A stretch of 35,344 nucleotides of DNA, from contig URQO01000013.1 in the NCBI GenBank assembly GCA_900550135.1, positions 1-35,344 on the forward strand, read 5' to 3'. Position 1 is the first letter of the stretch; the number at the start of each line of letters is the position of its first letter. The stretch is from an uncultured Eubacterium sp. GTDB taxonomy: Bacteria > Bacillota > Clostridia > Lachnospirales > Lachnospiraceae. The notes under the pieces were generated by a model. That model saw only the letters and a program-made list of their open reading frames with translations, was not told the origin of the DNA and did not search any database. Positions 21,840 through 31,151 of the stretch are shown in pieces. Made by a program: the position numbers and the translations under genes.

Positions 21840-22889
21840 ATGAGTAAGAGAATTGATTATTGGGATAACATGAAGGCAGTGCTTATATTTTTGGTAGTGC
21901 TTGGACATGTAATACTTCCGGTAAGAGAAAATAATGATGTTTTAAGTGTGTTGTTTTATACAATATATTTATTTCATATGCCGGCATTTGTATTTGTGGC
22001 AGGTTTTTTTTCAAAAAACTATGTGAAAAAAGGAACCCACAATGTAAATAAGTTGTTTGGATTTGTAGGTTTATATATAATTTTTAAATTAATACTATAT
22101 ACAATAGATTTAGGTTTCAATCACGACGATGCTGTTTTCTCTTTGTTCTATGAACCTGGGGCACCGTGGTATTTACTTGCAATGTTTTGGTGGTATGTAC
22201 TGTTACCACTGTTTGCAAAGGTAAGAAGACCTGTATGTATTATTATAACTACAGTTCTTGCACTACTGGTTGGCGTGGAAGATGGAATTGATTCCACACT
22301 TGTCATGTCAAGGACATTGATATATTTTCCGTTTTTTATGCTTGGATATTATTTTGATGGAAGAATAATAAATAAAATAGGAAATAAAGCAAAAGTTATT
22401 GGAACCATGGGCATTGTAGCAGTAGTTGCAGTTGTCGCTTATGCCAAAGATGCCATTTTATACGTTGAACCAATGATTTTTGGTGATAAAGGATATTTCA
22501 TGGTTGAGGACAAAGTTGAAATCGGTCAGCCTATTTTAATTAGATTTATTTTGATGATAACGGCATTGGTAATGATAGCATTGGTAATGCTTTTAATACC
22601 AAAAAGAAAAACCGTGTTTTCAAAAATAGGAAGGAGAACACTTTCCATATATATTGTACATAAAATTTTATTGGAGATATTAAAAGAATATCATATATAT
22701 GATACAATGCAGATAAGTGACTGGGCGTTAGTTCTGTTTTGTCTGACGGCATCAGTTCTTTTAACATTTGTATCAGGCCTGAAAATATTTGATGTAACTG
22801 TAAATAAAATATTTAAACTAGGAAAAAAAGCAAAAATTGAAAAGGGAGATCAATATGAAAAAAATAAGCGTTATAGTACCGGTGTATAA
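21840..22889 (+). CDS. Membrane acyltransferase family 3 (fucose 4-O-acetylase-like)
   Basis: 349 aa with about ten hydrophobic helices. The N-terminus RIDYWDNMKAVLIFLVVLGH carries the acyltransferase_3 hallmark (D..K....V...H), followed by LFHMPAFVFVAGFF and the conserved PWYLLAMFWWYVLLP. Such proteins O-acetylate sugars of exported polymers using cytoplasmic acyl-CoA. Given the following glycosyl/glycerophosphotransferase, it probably decorates the wall polymer. The 3' end overlaps the next CDS by 35 nt. Confidence 0.88.
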   Translation: MSKRIDYWDNMKAVLIFLVVLGHVILPVRENNDVLSVLFYTIYLFHMPAFVFVAGFFSKNYVKKGTHNVNKLFGFVGLYIIFKLILYTIDLGFNHDDAVFSLFYEPGAPWYLLAMFWWYVLLPLFAKVRRPVCIIITTVLALLVGVEDGIDSTLVMSRTLIYFPFFMLGYYFDGRIINKIGNKAKVIGTMGIVAVVAVVAYAKDAILYVEPMIFGDKGYFMVEDKVEIGQPILIRFILMITALVMIALVMLLIPKRKTVFSKIGRRTLSIYIVHKILLEILKEYHIYDTMQISDWALVLFCLTASVLLTFVSGLKIFDVTVNKIFKLGKKAKIEKGDQYEKNKRYSTGV

Positions 22890-25671
22890 TGTAGAAAAGT
22901 ACATTGAAAGATGTTTAAACAGTCTGGTAAAACAGACAATAAATGGTATAGAAATTATTGTGGTAAATGATGGAAGCCCGGATAATAGTCAGGAAATAAT
23001 TGACAAATTCGTAGAAAAATATCCTGACAAAATTGTATCACTGGTGGTACCAAATGGTGGTGTGTCCAAGGCAAGAAACATAGGTCTTGATAAAGCAACA
23101 GGTGAATACATAGGATTTGTTGACAGCGATGACTTTGTAGATATTACAATGTATGAGCAGTTGTACAAAAAGGCAAAAGAAGATGAGGCTGATATTGTTG
23201 TTTCAGGATATTCCAAACTGTACGGAAGGACAACACTGGACTTTAACGTTGGCAATATGGAAGTCTTTGGGAAATCATTTGTGGAAAGTCCGGATATGAT
23301 TATAAAAGGCGTTCCATATATATGGAATAAGATTTTTAAACGTTCTATGATTGAAGAGCATCATGTAAGATTTGAGCCTTTTATGATCTTTGAGGATTTG
23401 CTATTTACGTACAAAAATTATCTGTATGCAGGTAAAATTTCAAAGGTTGACAGAGCATTGTATTATTATAGAACTTTAAGAGAAGGTTCAGTTACAAACA
23501 CATTTAATAAAAAGTTTTTTGATGTTTTTCCTGTGATGGACAGTTTTTATGATTGTGTAAAAGAGGTGCACGGCGAGGAAGCGTTGTATGATTATGTGCT
23601 GTACACTGTATTAAATCATATTATTATCCGTTGGGAAAGACCTGTATTTTTACATGAACTTGATTTGAAGAAAAAGTTTTATAAAGAATCAATAGAGTAT
23701 TTAGAAAGCAGATTCCCTGATTATAAAGAACATACACTTTATTTTGAACATTATGAGGATAAGAGTCCAAAGGATTATTACAATTCAAAATATTGGGAGA
23801 AGCGTTTTAATGAAGATATAAAAGAAGACAAAGAAGTTGTTGAGGCAGCAAAAAAAGAAGAGCAAAATGCTCAAAGAGGATTTTGGGAACATGCCTTGGT
23901 TAAGTTTAGAAAAGAGGTATCAAAGATTGCACCAACAACATTTGATAAGGGAGCAAAATATAACAGCTACAGAACTATGGCAGTAAATGAAAAGATCATT
24001 TTCATAGATCCACAGCATGGAACTGACTGCAATGGAAATATGTTTTATCTGTTAAAGGCAATGTACTTTGATGACAGATATAAAGATTACAAATTTTATC
24101 TTAATGTAGACAAAAAAAGAGTAAAAGAATTTAATACAAAGCTTGATTTTTACAATATGACAAATGTAAATCTTGTAAAGTTTGAGTCAAAAGAGTATTT
24201 GCAGTTGCTTGCTACAGCGAAATATCTGTTTACGGATACAAGTTTACCGGTATATTATATTAAAAAGCCTGAGCAGATATATTTTAATACATGGCATGGA
24301 ACACCTTTAAAGACATTGGGTAGAAGTTCCCACGATGAGATGCATCGTATTGGAAATCTTCAGAAGAATTTCCGTATAGCAGACTATGTATTATATCCAA
24401 GTGAATATATGAAAGAGCATATGTTAAGAGATTATATGCTTGAAAACATAAGTCAAAATAATATAATGCTGGCAGGTTATCCAAGAAATTCAGTATTTTT
24501 TGAAAAGCCAAATGAGAAGATTATAAAAGAAGAGCAGTTGGAGAAAAAGCAGGTAATTGCTTATCTTCCAACATGGAGAGGTTCTTTAAATGAGGCTGTA
24601 GGAACTGATGAGATTATTGAAAATCTTAATTATATAGACAGCCATTTAAATGAAAATCAGGAGTTTTATGTAAATCTACATCCATACTTAAAAGGAACAG
24701 TAGATTTAGGTAAGTTTAAAAACATTAAAACTATCCCTGCAAAATATGAAACATATGATTTCTTAAATTGCTGTGATGTTTTAATAACTGATTATTCATC
24801 AGTATTCTTTGATTTTGCAAATACAAAAAAGAAAATTATTTTATTTGCATATGACAAGGATGAATATTTTAGAGACAGAGGTGTGTACTTTGACTTTGAT
24901 GAACTGCCATTTACAACAGTTTATGATGCATCGTCTTTAATGGATGCCATTTTGGCAGATAAAAATTATGACGAAACAGAATTCCTTGAAAAGTTCTGTA
25001 CGTACGATGAAAATGATGCTGCTAAGAAAGAATGCGCGTTCCTTGTGTTAGGTAAACATGATGTTGTTAAAACAGAAAAGATGCCTAAAAACGGCAAGAA
25101 AAATGTAATGATTTTCGTAGGTAGCATGTTAAATAACTTTGTTACGGAACAGTGGATTAACTGTTTGGAAGAATTGGATTTTGATAAGTACAACTATTTT
25201 CTCACTTTCAAGTCAGGAAAGGTATATAGAAATAAACTATTACTTAGAACTATTCCTGAAAATGTAAAGTATATCAGCCAGCTTGGTGGTATGAGCCTTA
25301 CATGGAATGACAGTGTAGCATTGGAAGAATTTAAAAATATACCAAACTTTTACTTGAAGAACAAAAAGCAAATGGATGAGATATTTGTCAATGAAAGAGA
25401 CCGAGCCTTCGGTCCTATGGATGTAGATAAGATTATTTATTATGGAGCCAAAGATAAAGAGCAGATGGCTGTACTATCAAAGTTTGATTGTGAGAAAGTT
25501 ATTTATATGTCAAAGACAGGTATAGAGGATAAGACTTTTAATCCGGAACTTGTGAACGAATATGATGCTGTTTATGTTAAGACAAACCGATTAAAGAAAC
25601 TTCTGTTTAAATGGACAAAACATCCGAATATTATTGTTTTTGATGAGTATAAGGAAATATTTAATTCATAA
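22855..25671 (+). CDS. Bifunctional family 2 glycosyltransferase / CDP-glycerol glycerophosphotransferase
   Basis: 938 aa from the ATG behind AAAGGGAGAT; an in-frame start at 22837 has no RBS. Residues 1-about 225 are a GT2 domain (ISVIVPVYNVEKYIERCLNS, VVNDGSPDNS, ARNIGLDKATGEYIGFVDSD with the DxD-like DSDD). About 370-735 is the TagB/TagF-type Glyphos_transf domain: YFNTWHGTPLKTLGR, LAGYPRNSVFF, AYLPTWRGS, VNLHPYLK and LITDYSSVFFDFA. A further about 190 residues (740-938, VMIFVGSMLNNFVTEQWINC) look like a partial GT-B domain. One protein could thus add a sugar and glycerol phosphate to a growing wall polymer on the inner face of the membrane. Confidence 0.9.
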   Translation: MKKISVIVPVYNVEKYIERCLNSLVKQTINGIEIIVVNDGSPDNSQEIIDKFVEKYPDKIVSLVVPNGGVSKARNIGLDKATGEYIGFVDSDDFVDITMYEQLYKKAKEDEADIVVSGYSKLYGRTTLDFNVGNMEVFGKSFVESPDMIIKGVPYIWNKIFKRSMIEEHHVRFEPFMIFEDLLFTYKNYLYAGKISKVDRALYYYRTLREGSVTNTFNKKFFDVFPVMDSFYDCVKEVHGEEALYDYVLYTVLNHIIIRWERPVFLHELDLKKKFYKESIEYLESRFPDYKEHTLYFEHYEDKSPKDYYNSKYWEKRFNEDIKEDKEVVEAAKKEEQNAQRGFWEHALVKFRKEVSKIAPTTFDKGAKYNSYRTMAVNEKIIFIDPQHGTDCNGNMFYLLKAMYFDDRYKDYKFYLNVDKKRVKEFNTKLDFYNMTNVNLVKFESKEYLQLLATAKYLFTDTSLPVYYIKKPEQIYFNTWHGTPLKTLGRSSHDEMHRIGNLQKNFRIADYVLYPSEYMKEHMLRDYMLENISQNNIMLAGYPRNSVFFEKPNEKIIKEEQLEKKQVIAYLPTWRGSLNEAVGTDEIIENLNYIDSHLNENQEFYVNLHPYLKGTVDLGKFKNIKTIPAKYETYDFLNCCDVLITDYSSVFFDFANTKKKIILFAYDKDEYFRDRGVYFDFDELPFTTVYDASSLMDAILADKNYDETEFLEKFCTYDENDAAKKECAFLVLGKHDVVKTEKMPKNGKKNVMIFVGSMLNNFVTEQWINCLEELDFDKYNYFLTFKSGKVYRNKLLLRTIPENVKYISQLGGMSLTWNDSVALEEFKNIPNFYLKNKKQMDEIFVNERDRAFGPMDVDKIIYYGAKDKEQMAVLSKFDCEKVIYMSKTGIEDKTFNPELVNEYDAVYVKTNRLKKLLFKWTKHPNIIVFDEYKEIFNS

Positions 25672-25722
25672 ATTATTAGACAGATTATTGCAAAGAGCGT
25701 ATTTGCAAATGGAGTAGATATA

Positions 25723-26322
25723 ATGAATAAAAGAAATATACCTATTGTAACAAGTGTTTTGATAGTCCTAAATGTTCTGGTGTTTTTGTATATGGAATAT
25801 ATTGGATTTGAAGCGGCAGACAGTTTTATGGACCAATATGGAATGTATTGGCCGGCAGTGATTCAGGACGGTCAGTGGTACAGGATTATTACACATATGT
25901 TTGTCCATTCAGGTGGTGAACATATTTTGAACAATATGTTTATGTTGGGAATATTGGGATACCAGATTGAAAAAGAATATGGTTCTGTAAAATATGTAAT
26001 ATCATACTTTGTGTGTGGCATTGGCGGAGCAGTTATTTCAGCCATGGCAGAAATGTGGCAAAATCAGGCGGTAGTCAGTGTTGGAGCGTCTGGTGCCATA
26101 TTTGGAATATTTGGAATTATGCTTGTTATGATTTTTAAAAACAGACGACAGATGGGTCAGGTATCAGCACCGAGGCTTATATTGCTCTTTATACTGATGG
26201 TATTTGGCAATATGGAAGAGGGCGTTGACTGGATGGCTCATTTTGGTGGCGCAGTAGTAGGTGTTGTAATTGCATTTATTTGCTATAGACCTAAATTTGG
26301 AAACAATAGATTTAATATATAA
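25723..26322 (+). CDS. Rhomboid-family intramembrane serine protease
   Basis: 199 aa, six TM helices, the minimal rhomboid core. Catalytic Ser lies in VGASGAIFG (GxSGxxxG) and the partner His in DWMAHFGGAVVG; the HILNNMFMLG segment gives the conserved HxxxN of TM2, and the L1-loop-like WYRIITHMFVHSG is present. It cleaves TM segments of substrates; none can be named here. It starts 51 nt after the large transferase and lies 18 nt before the HIT gene. No strong RBS is visible before the ATG. Confidence 0.93.
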   Translation: MNKRNIPIVTSVLIVLNVLVFLYMEYIGFEAADSFMDQYGMYWPAVIQDGQWYRIITHMFVHSGGEHILNNMFMLGILGYQIEKEYGSVKYVISYFVCGIGGAVISAMAEMWQNQAVVSVGASGAIFGIFGIMLVMIFKNRRQMGQVSAPRLILLFILMVFGNMEEGVDWMAHFGGAVVGVVIAFICYRPKFGNNRFNI

Positions 26323-26340
26323 TTTTTAGGAGGAACGATA

Positions 26341-26754
26341 ATGAGTGATTGTATATTTTGTAAAATAGCAGCAGGTGAAATACCTTCAACAACTTTGTAT
26401 GAAGATGATAAGGTTAAGGTGATTTTTGATGCAGGTCCGGCAACGGTTGGACATGCTTTGGTTATTCCAAAGTCACATGCAGCAAATGTATTTGAAATTG
26501 ATGATGAATTGTTGGTGCATGCACATATTGTTGCAAAGAAAATCGCAACAGCATTAAAGGAAGCAACAGGATGCCAGGGGGTAAATATTTTGCAGAATAA
26601 CGGTGAAGTTGCAGGACAGTCAGTGTTCCATCTTCATATTCACATTATTCCAAGATATGACAAAGATGATGCCAACATCAAATGGACACCTGGCACACAG
26701 GATACAAAAAAACTATCCGAAATAGCAGAAAAAGTTAAAAATTTAATCAAATAA
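26341..26754 (+). CDS. HIT-family nucleotide-binding protein
   Basis: 137 aa, full length. N-terminal CIFCKIAAGEIPSTTLYEDD with the CxxC of the zinc-binding HIT subgroup, VIPKSHAANVFEID, NILQNNGEVAGQSVFHLH and the HIT triad HLHIHIIPR (His-x-His-x-His). Such proteins hydrolyse purine nucleoside phosphoramidates or dinucleotides. RBS AGGAGG. The last codons lie inside the outer arm of repeat B2. Confidence 0.94.
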   Translation: MSDCIFCKIAAGEIPSTTLYEDDKVKVIFDAGPATVGHALVIPKSHAANVFEIDDELLVHAHIVAKKIATALKEATGCQGVNILQNNGEVAGQSVFHLHIHIIPRYDKDDANIKWTPGTQDTKKLSEIAEKVKNLIK

Positions 26755-26947
26755 AACCTTTCCAGATACTCACATTTAAGCCGGATAATAACTTGTCGAA
26801 AGCACGCTCCCGCTGCCAAACGCTCGTAGCGGTTCTATCAAGCCAGCTACGCTGCCTTAATGAACCAACGGCGTTAGAAGCACTTTCTCCAAGAGTATTA
26901 TCCGGCTTAAATAATGGTAGTATTAAGGAGAGGTTTTATTTGATTAA
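26743..26947. repeat. Structured repeat family B, copy 2, between convergent genes
   Basis: Outer arms 26743-26763 and 26927-26947 are complementary over 21 bp with one mismatch; the left arm includes the last codons and stop of the HIT gene, so the right arm is an inverted copy of coding sequence. Inner arms 26774-26790 and 26896-26912 pair perfectly over 17 bp. The 105-nt core 26791-26895 is about 96% identical to copy 1 (15722-15826), whereas the arms are unrelated in sequence. A separate terminator hairpin follows at 26951. Confidence 0.87.
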
Positions 26948-26950
26948 ATT

Positions 26951-26987
26951 AAAAGAACTATATTCTATTTCGGAATATAGTTCTTTT
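26951..26987. terminator. Bidirectional terminator between HIT and murG genes
   Basis: AAAAGAACTATATTC (26951-26965) pairs perfectly with GAATATAGTTCTTTT (26973-26987), 7-nt loop, with an A run and a T run at the ends. The remaining bases to 27056 show nothing. Confidence 0.88.
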
Positions 26988-27056
26988 GTTAATTATTTTA
27001 CGTATTAATTTGTTTATTAATCTGTTTAATATGTTGTTGATTAATTGTCAGCTAAT

Positions 27057-28118
27057 TTATTTACTTAAATTTTTTATTAATCCGACAATCTTTTCTACAC
27101 CACCTGTGCCGGATGATTTGGACATTGCTTCAATGTATGTGGTTCTATTGTTGTACACTTTATGTACAGTTTCGATTAAGTCATCCTTTGTGGCAACATC
27201 TTCATCAAGGACTTCACTAAAGCCCTGCTTTTTGTAAGACTTTGCATTTAAAATCTGGTCTCCACGGCTGGCATTTGCAGATAGTGGAATCAGAATGTTT
27301 GGCTTGTTAAGAGCTGATATTTCACAAATACTGTTTGCACCGGCTCTTGAAATAATAATATCTGCCATTGCAAAGAAATCTTTCATTTCATCGCTGATAT
27401 ATTCAAACTGGGCGTATCCCTTTGTACCAACTAAATCATTATCAACTTTTCCTTTCCCGCAAAGGTGGGCAACCTGAAAGTCTTTTAATAATTCAGGAAG
27501 AGCAGCCCTTACAAGTTTGTTTACATTTTCGGCACCAAGGCTTCCACCGGTAACCATAATAACCGGTTTGTTGCCTGTAAATCCACACATATCAAGAGCT
27601 ACAATTTTGTTCCCTTTAAATAACTCAGCTCTAATAGGCGAACCAGTGTGTACAGCCTTGTTTCCCAGATACTTTGCTGTTTCAGGGAAGTTGTGGCATA
27701 CTTTTGTTGCCTTTTTAATGGCAAGCCTGTTGGCAAGTCCCGGAGTCATATCTGACTCGTGAATAATAACAGGAACTTTGTATTTAGCAGCTGCAAAAAC
27801 TACAGGAACTGTAACAAAACCACCTTTTGAAAAAACAACATCAGGTTTGAATTTTTTAATAATCTTTTTCGCCTGAAAGTATCCTTTTAATACCCTAAAA
27901 GGATCAGAAAAATTTTTCCAGCTAAAGTAACGACGAAGTTTTCCGGAAGAAATGCCTACATAGTCAAGTCCTGCATCTTTTACCAGTTGAGTTTCCATTC
28001 CACCGGCTGACCCGATATATTTGATAGTAAATCCTGCCTCTTTTAAGTCGTTAACCAAAGCAATGTTTGGCGTCACATGACCGGCAGTACCGCCGCCTGT
28101 TAAAATAATCTTTTTCAT
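27057..28118 (-). CDS. murG: Undecaprenyldiphospho-muramoylpentapeptide beta-N-acetylglucosaminyltransferase
   Basis: 353 aa, full length. N-terminal Rossmann domain with the G loop TGGGTAGHVTPNIAL (7-21) and GSAGGMETQLV, second G loop FSKGGFVTVPVV (about 95-106), HESDMTPGLANR, and C-terminal UDP-GlcNAc-binding domain with VTGGSLGAENVN (about 190-201), FEYISDEMKDFFAMADIIIS and RAGANSICEI (about 255-265). It makes lipid II from lipid I on the cytoplasmic side. It is the last gene behind the LCP gene (35-nt gap, AGGAG RBS) instead of sitting in a dcw cluster. Confidence 0.96.
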   Translation of the reverse strand: MKKIILTGGGTAGHVTPNIALVNDLKEAGFTIKYIGSAGGMETQLVKDAGLDYVGISSGKLRRYFSWKNFSDPFRVLKGYFQAKKIIKKFKPDVVFSKGGFVTVPVVFAAAKYKVPVIIHESDMTPGLANRLAIKKATKVCHNFPETAKYLGNKAVHTGSPIRAELFKGNKIVALDMCGFTGNKPVIMVTGGSLGAENVNKLVRAALPELLKDFQVAHLCGKGKVDNDLVGTKGYAQFEYISDEMKDFFAMADIIISRAGANSICEISALNKPNILIPLSANASRGDQILNAKSYKKQGFSEVLDEDVATKDDLIETVHKVYNNRTTYIEAMSKSSGTGGVEKIVGLIKNLSK

Positions 28119-28153
28119 AATAATCTCCTAATAATAAAAATTTAGTAGCAGAT

Positions 28154-29527
28154 TTATTCAACCTGTTCTTTATTATATTGCTTAATTGTTTTCTTTATTT
28201 CTTTTTTATCTTTTCCCTGCAATGTCATATTAATAAGATTTGTTGCACGGTTAATTGAATCCTGATTTTGTAAAACTACAGAAAGGGAAGTTCCTGTGTA
28301 AGTACAAATATCTCTTGAAGGAGTACCGATAACACCGAATGACATAATGTTCCAACCATCTGATCCGGCATCTTCAAACAGGTTAACTGATGAAGAAATA
28401 TCCATATCTGTAGAGAAACTGTTTTCAACAGCGTCTAAAACATTGTCAACATGAAGTAAAGTATTTCCACTCATTGCTTTCTTCTCAATGGCTTTTAATA
28501 CTTTAACCTGATTTTTGTTTCGCTGCATATCACCATTCCCAAAAGAGTGACGTTCTCTGGCAAATGTAAGTGCAGTTGCACCGTCCATTTTCATTTTGCC
28601 TTTTGTGTATGTGTATGTTTTACGCTCACCGGTATCTTCGTTGCCATATGATGCATAGGTTGTTGTAGAAAATGGTTTATCAACATTGACAGTAACACCG
28701 CCTAAAGCATCTATTAATTCTGCAAATCCTGTAAAGTTAAGTTTTACATAGTGGTAATGCTCTTTGTCAATTTGGAAATTGTATAAGTATTTTAGTGTAT
28801 CCATTAAAGCCTTGTTGCCTGGATTCCATGATACCTGATATGCCCACTGCCAGTCTGATACCGTGGCTTTAGTTCCATCAGAATTCTTTGCAGTACCGTT
28901 CCCATAAAGACCAACGTGAGTAAGTTTGTCATAAGATTCCGGTGCAACAATTTTTGCCTGAACAGGAACGTAATAATCTCTAGGTGTTGAAATCATCAAA
29001 ACATTGTGAGTTTTTGGATTAACTACAGCCAAAATATTTGTATCTGAACGTCCCAAAGTCTTGTTATTTAATTCTCCAAAAGTGTCATTGGCTGATACAA
29101 AAACAACAAACGGATTTTCATCAAGTTCTTTTCCGTCAGAGTATTTGTTTAAAAAGGTATCAACTCTCAATATAAAATACATTGTAAATGCAAGAATAAT
29201 GCAAACAAATATTGAAATAACAATTGCTCCAACCTGTGCGTTTTTTTGTTTGGATAATAGGAATAAAACAAGTGCCAATAATAATATCAAAACTGCAATT
29301 GAACAAATAAGTATAATTTTGAAAATATTAAGTCCTGAAATTATAGGGTTCTTAATGCATAAATATACATCAACAACTGACAATCCTAATTGTATAATAA
29401 ATAAAATAATGCCGATAATAATAAGGGCTTTGTTTCGCTTTTGGGTATTTTTTTGACTTCTATCTGTTTCTGAACTATAACCGTAATATCCTGTTTTGAT
29501 ATCCGATGAAGTTTTATTTTTACTCAT
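28154..29527 (-). CDS. LytR-CpsA-Psr (LCP) family wall-polymer ligase
   Basis: 457 aa from the ATG behind GGAGGT; the frame extends 17 codons upstream without an RBS. A cytoplasmic N-terminus (about 1-30) is followed by three TM segments (about 32-56, 64-90, 96-118), then the extracellular LCP domain: DTFGELNNKTLGRSDTNILA with AVVNPKTHNVLMISTPRDYY (Arg/Asp), LNFTGFAELIDALGGVTVNV and LTFARERHSFGNGDMQRN, the conserved Arg/Gln cluster. LCP proteins transfer teichoic acids or capsular glycans from undecaprenyl pyrophosphate to peptidoglycan. Its location, divergent from the polymer operon, suggests it attaches that polymer. Confidence 0.92.
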   Translation of the reverse strand: MSKNKTSSDIKTGYYGYSSETDRSQKNTQKRNKALIIIGIILFIIQLGLSVVDVYLCIKNPIISGLNIFKIILICSIAVLILLLALVLFLLSKQKNAQVGAIVISIFVCIILAFTMYFILRVDTFLNKYSDGKELDENPFVVFVSANDTFGELNNKTLGRSDTNILAVVNPKTHNVLMISTPRDYYVPVQAKIVAPESYDKLTHVGLYGNGTAKNSDGTKATVSDWQWAYQVSWNPGNKALMDTLKYLYNFQIDKEHYHYVKLNFTGFAELIDALGGVTVNVDKPFSTTTYASYGNEDTGERKTYTYTKGKMKMDGATALTFARERHSFGNGDMQRNKNQVKVLKAIEKKAMSGNTLLHVDNVLDAVENSFSTDMDISSSVNLFEDAGSDGWNIMSFGVIGTPSRDICTYTGTSLSVVLQNQDSINRATNLINMTLQGKDKKEIKKTIKQYNKEQVE

Positions 29528-29622
29528 AAGTACCTCCTTAAATAAATGATTTACAATTTTGAGCGTATTGTAAATCAAAAAACAATGTGTATAAAAACAT
29601 AGAATTTACACAGATTTTATTC

Positions 29623-29710
29623 ATTATACTACATAATAGTAAAAAAACAAAGCAAATAACAGTCACAAAGACTGTCATTAATTGACAAATAATAGTGGCT
29701 TTGGTAAAAT
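29623..29710. promoter_or_regulatory. Divergent promoters of the LCP gene and the wall-polymer operon, with palindromes
   Basis: Rightward: TTGACA (29682-29687), 17-bp spacer, TAAAAT (29705-29710), near consensus. Leftward: TTGTTT (29650-29645), 16-bp spacer, TATAAT (29628-29623). Between them lie ACAGTC-acaaa-GACTGT (29659-29675) and TGTCA-ttaat-TGACA (29673-29687), the latter covering the rightward -35, both candidate operator sites. The rightward leader has a stem AGCTGG/CCAGCT (about 29730-29760) just before the RBS. Confidence 0.75.
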
Positions 29711-29780
29711 TAAGAAAGTTTATGAGCTGGTGTTGTGTGTTACGGAATGTTGCAAGCCAGCTTATGTTTTAGGAGATGAA

Positions 29781-31142
29781 ATGAAACAATCAAGAGCATT
29801 TAGAAGAATTATGGTGTTAGTGCTTCTTGCAATAGTTATAACAGCACAGACAATCATATTCTGGTATACATGGGACCATCACTATAGTAGCGGAATGGAC
29901 AGAGCCTTTTTCTTTAAAGGACATTTGGTTTTATTGTTTGTATATGCATTAATGTTTACAGTATTCGGACAGGTATATGGAGCGTTTAAATTAGGAAGAT
30001 TGCAGTATTCCAATTTGGTGTTCTCTCAGATATTGGCGTTGCTATTTACCAATTTGATTATGTATTTACAGATATCCATGTTATCTTTGAAATTAGTAAA
30101 TCCAGCTCCAATTATCGGAATGAGTTTTGACAACCTGCTTTGTTGTCTGATTTGGACAGGAATAGCCATGGGCGTGTACAAATGGCTGTACCCACCTAAG
30201 AATATGCTACTTATTTATAGTGACAGAGACCCGGACAATTTGGTTAAAAAAATCAAAACACGCGAGGACAAATATCAGATTGTTGAATCTGTTCATTGTG
30301 ATGAAGATGACAAGAAGTTGTTTTCCTTAATAAAGGAGCATTCAGCAGTTCTTCTTTGTGACATACCAAGTGCGAGAAGAAATTCCATTATTAAGATGTG
30401 TTATATGGTGGATAAGAGAGCATACATCACTCCAAAGCTTTCAGATATTATTATTATGGGAGCAGAGCAGAACAATATATTTGATTCGCCATTGTTGGTT
30501 ACAAAAAATAAAGGATTGAAATGGGAGCAGGCAGTAGTAAAGCGACTTATTGATATTATTATTGCACTGATTTTGTGCATTCCAACTGTTATTATTACAT
30601 TTATTGTTGCAGTATGCGATTTGATTTGGGACAGAGGTCCTATCTTCTATACACAGCAGCGTCTTACAAAAGACGGGAAAGTCTTTAAAATATTGAAGTT
30701 TAGAAGTATGAAGGTTGACTGCGAAAAAGAGGGCGCAAGACTTGCAGCAAAAGATGATGACAGAATTACAAAGGTTGGTAAGATTCTTAGAGCAACACAT
30801 TTGGACGAACTGCCACAGGTATTTAATATTCTGGTAGGACAGATGTCAGTAGTAGGACCAAGACCTGAAAGACCTGAGATAGCAGCTCAGTATGAAGAAA
30901 ATATACCGGAGTTTTGCTTTAGATTAAAGGTTAAGGCAGGGCTTACAGGATATGCTCAGGTATATGGAAAGTACAATACCACACCTTATGACAAGTTAAA
31001 ACTTGATATGTATTATATACAGCATTATAGAATGTGGACTGATATTCAGTTGATATTAATGACCTTTAAGATTATGTTTATGAAGGATAACACAGAAGGT
31101 GTTGATAAAGATCAGAAAACAGCAATTATTAATAAGAAATAG
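29781..31142 (+). CDS. Undecaprenyl-phosphate sugar phosphotransferase (polyprenyl glycosylphosphotransferase)
   Basis: 453 aa. The start is the ATG behind AGGAG; the frame is open to 29682 but that codon lies in the promoter -35. Four N-terminal TM segments (about 10-32, 46-68, 80-102, 112-134) and a nucleotide-binding-like region (about 140-240) precede a further TM (about 255-280) and the bacterial sugar transferase domain: DRGPIFYTQQRLTKDGKVFK, LKFRSMKVDCEKEG, RITKVGKILRATHLDELPQV, VVGPRPERPE and GLTGYAQVYGKYNT. It transfers a sugar-1-phosphate from a nucleotide sugar to undecaprenyl phosphate, starting the polymer made by the genes downstream. Confidence 0.93.
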   Translation: MKQSRAFRRIMVLVLLAIVITAQTIIFWYTWDHHYSSGMDRAFFFKGHLVLLFVYALMFTVFGQVYGAFKLGRLQYSNLVFSQILALLFTNLIMYLQISMLSLKLVNPAPIIGMSFDNLLCCLIWTGIAMGVYKWLYPPKNMLLIYSDRDPDNLVKKIKTREDKYQIVESVHCDEDDKKLFSLIKEHSAVLLCDIPSARRNSIIKMCYMVDKRAYITPKLSDIIIMGAEQNNIFDSPLLVTKNKGLKWEQAVVKRLIDIIIALILCIPTVIITFIVAVCDLIWDRGPIFYTQQRLTKDGKVFKILKFRSMKVDCEKEGARLAAKDDDRITKVGKILRATHLDELPQVFNILVGQMSVVGPRPERPEIAAQYEENIPEFCFRLKVKAGLTGYAQVYGKYNTTPYDKLKLDMYYIQHYRMWTDIQLILMTFKIMFMKDNTEGVDKDQKTAIINKK

Positions 31143-31151
31143 GTGATTTAT

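Noticed and set aside
29682..29780. Upstream extension of the sugar transferase frame
   Set aside because: The first codon overlaps the promoter -35 and the transcript should start near 29717; the AGGAG site fits the ATG at 29781.
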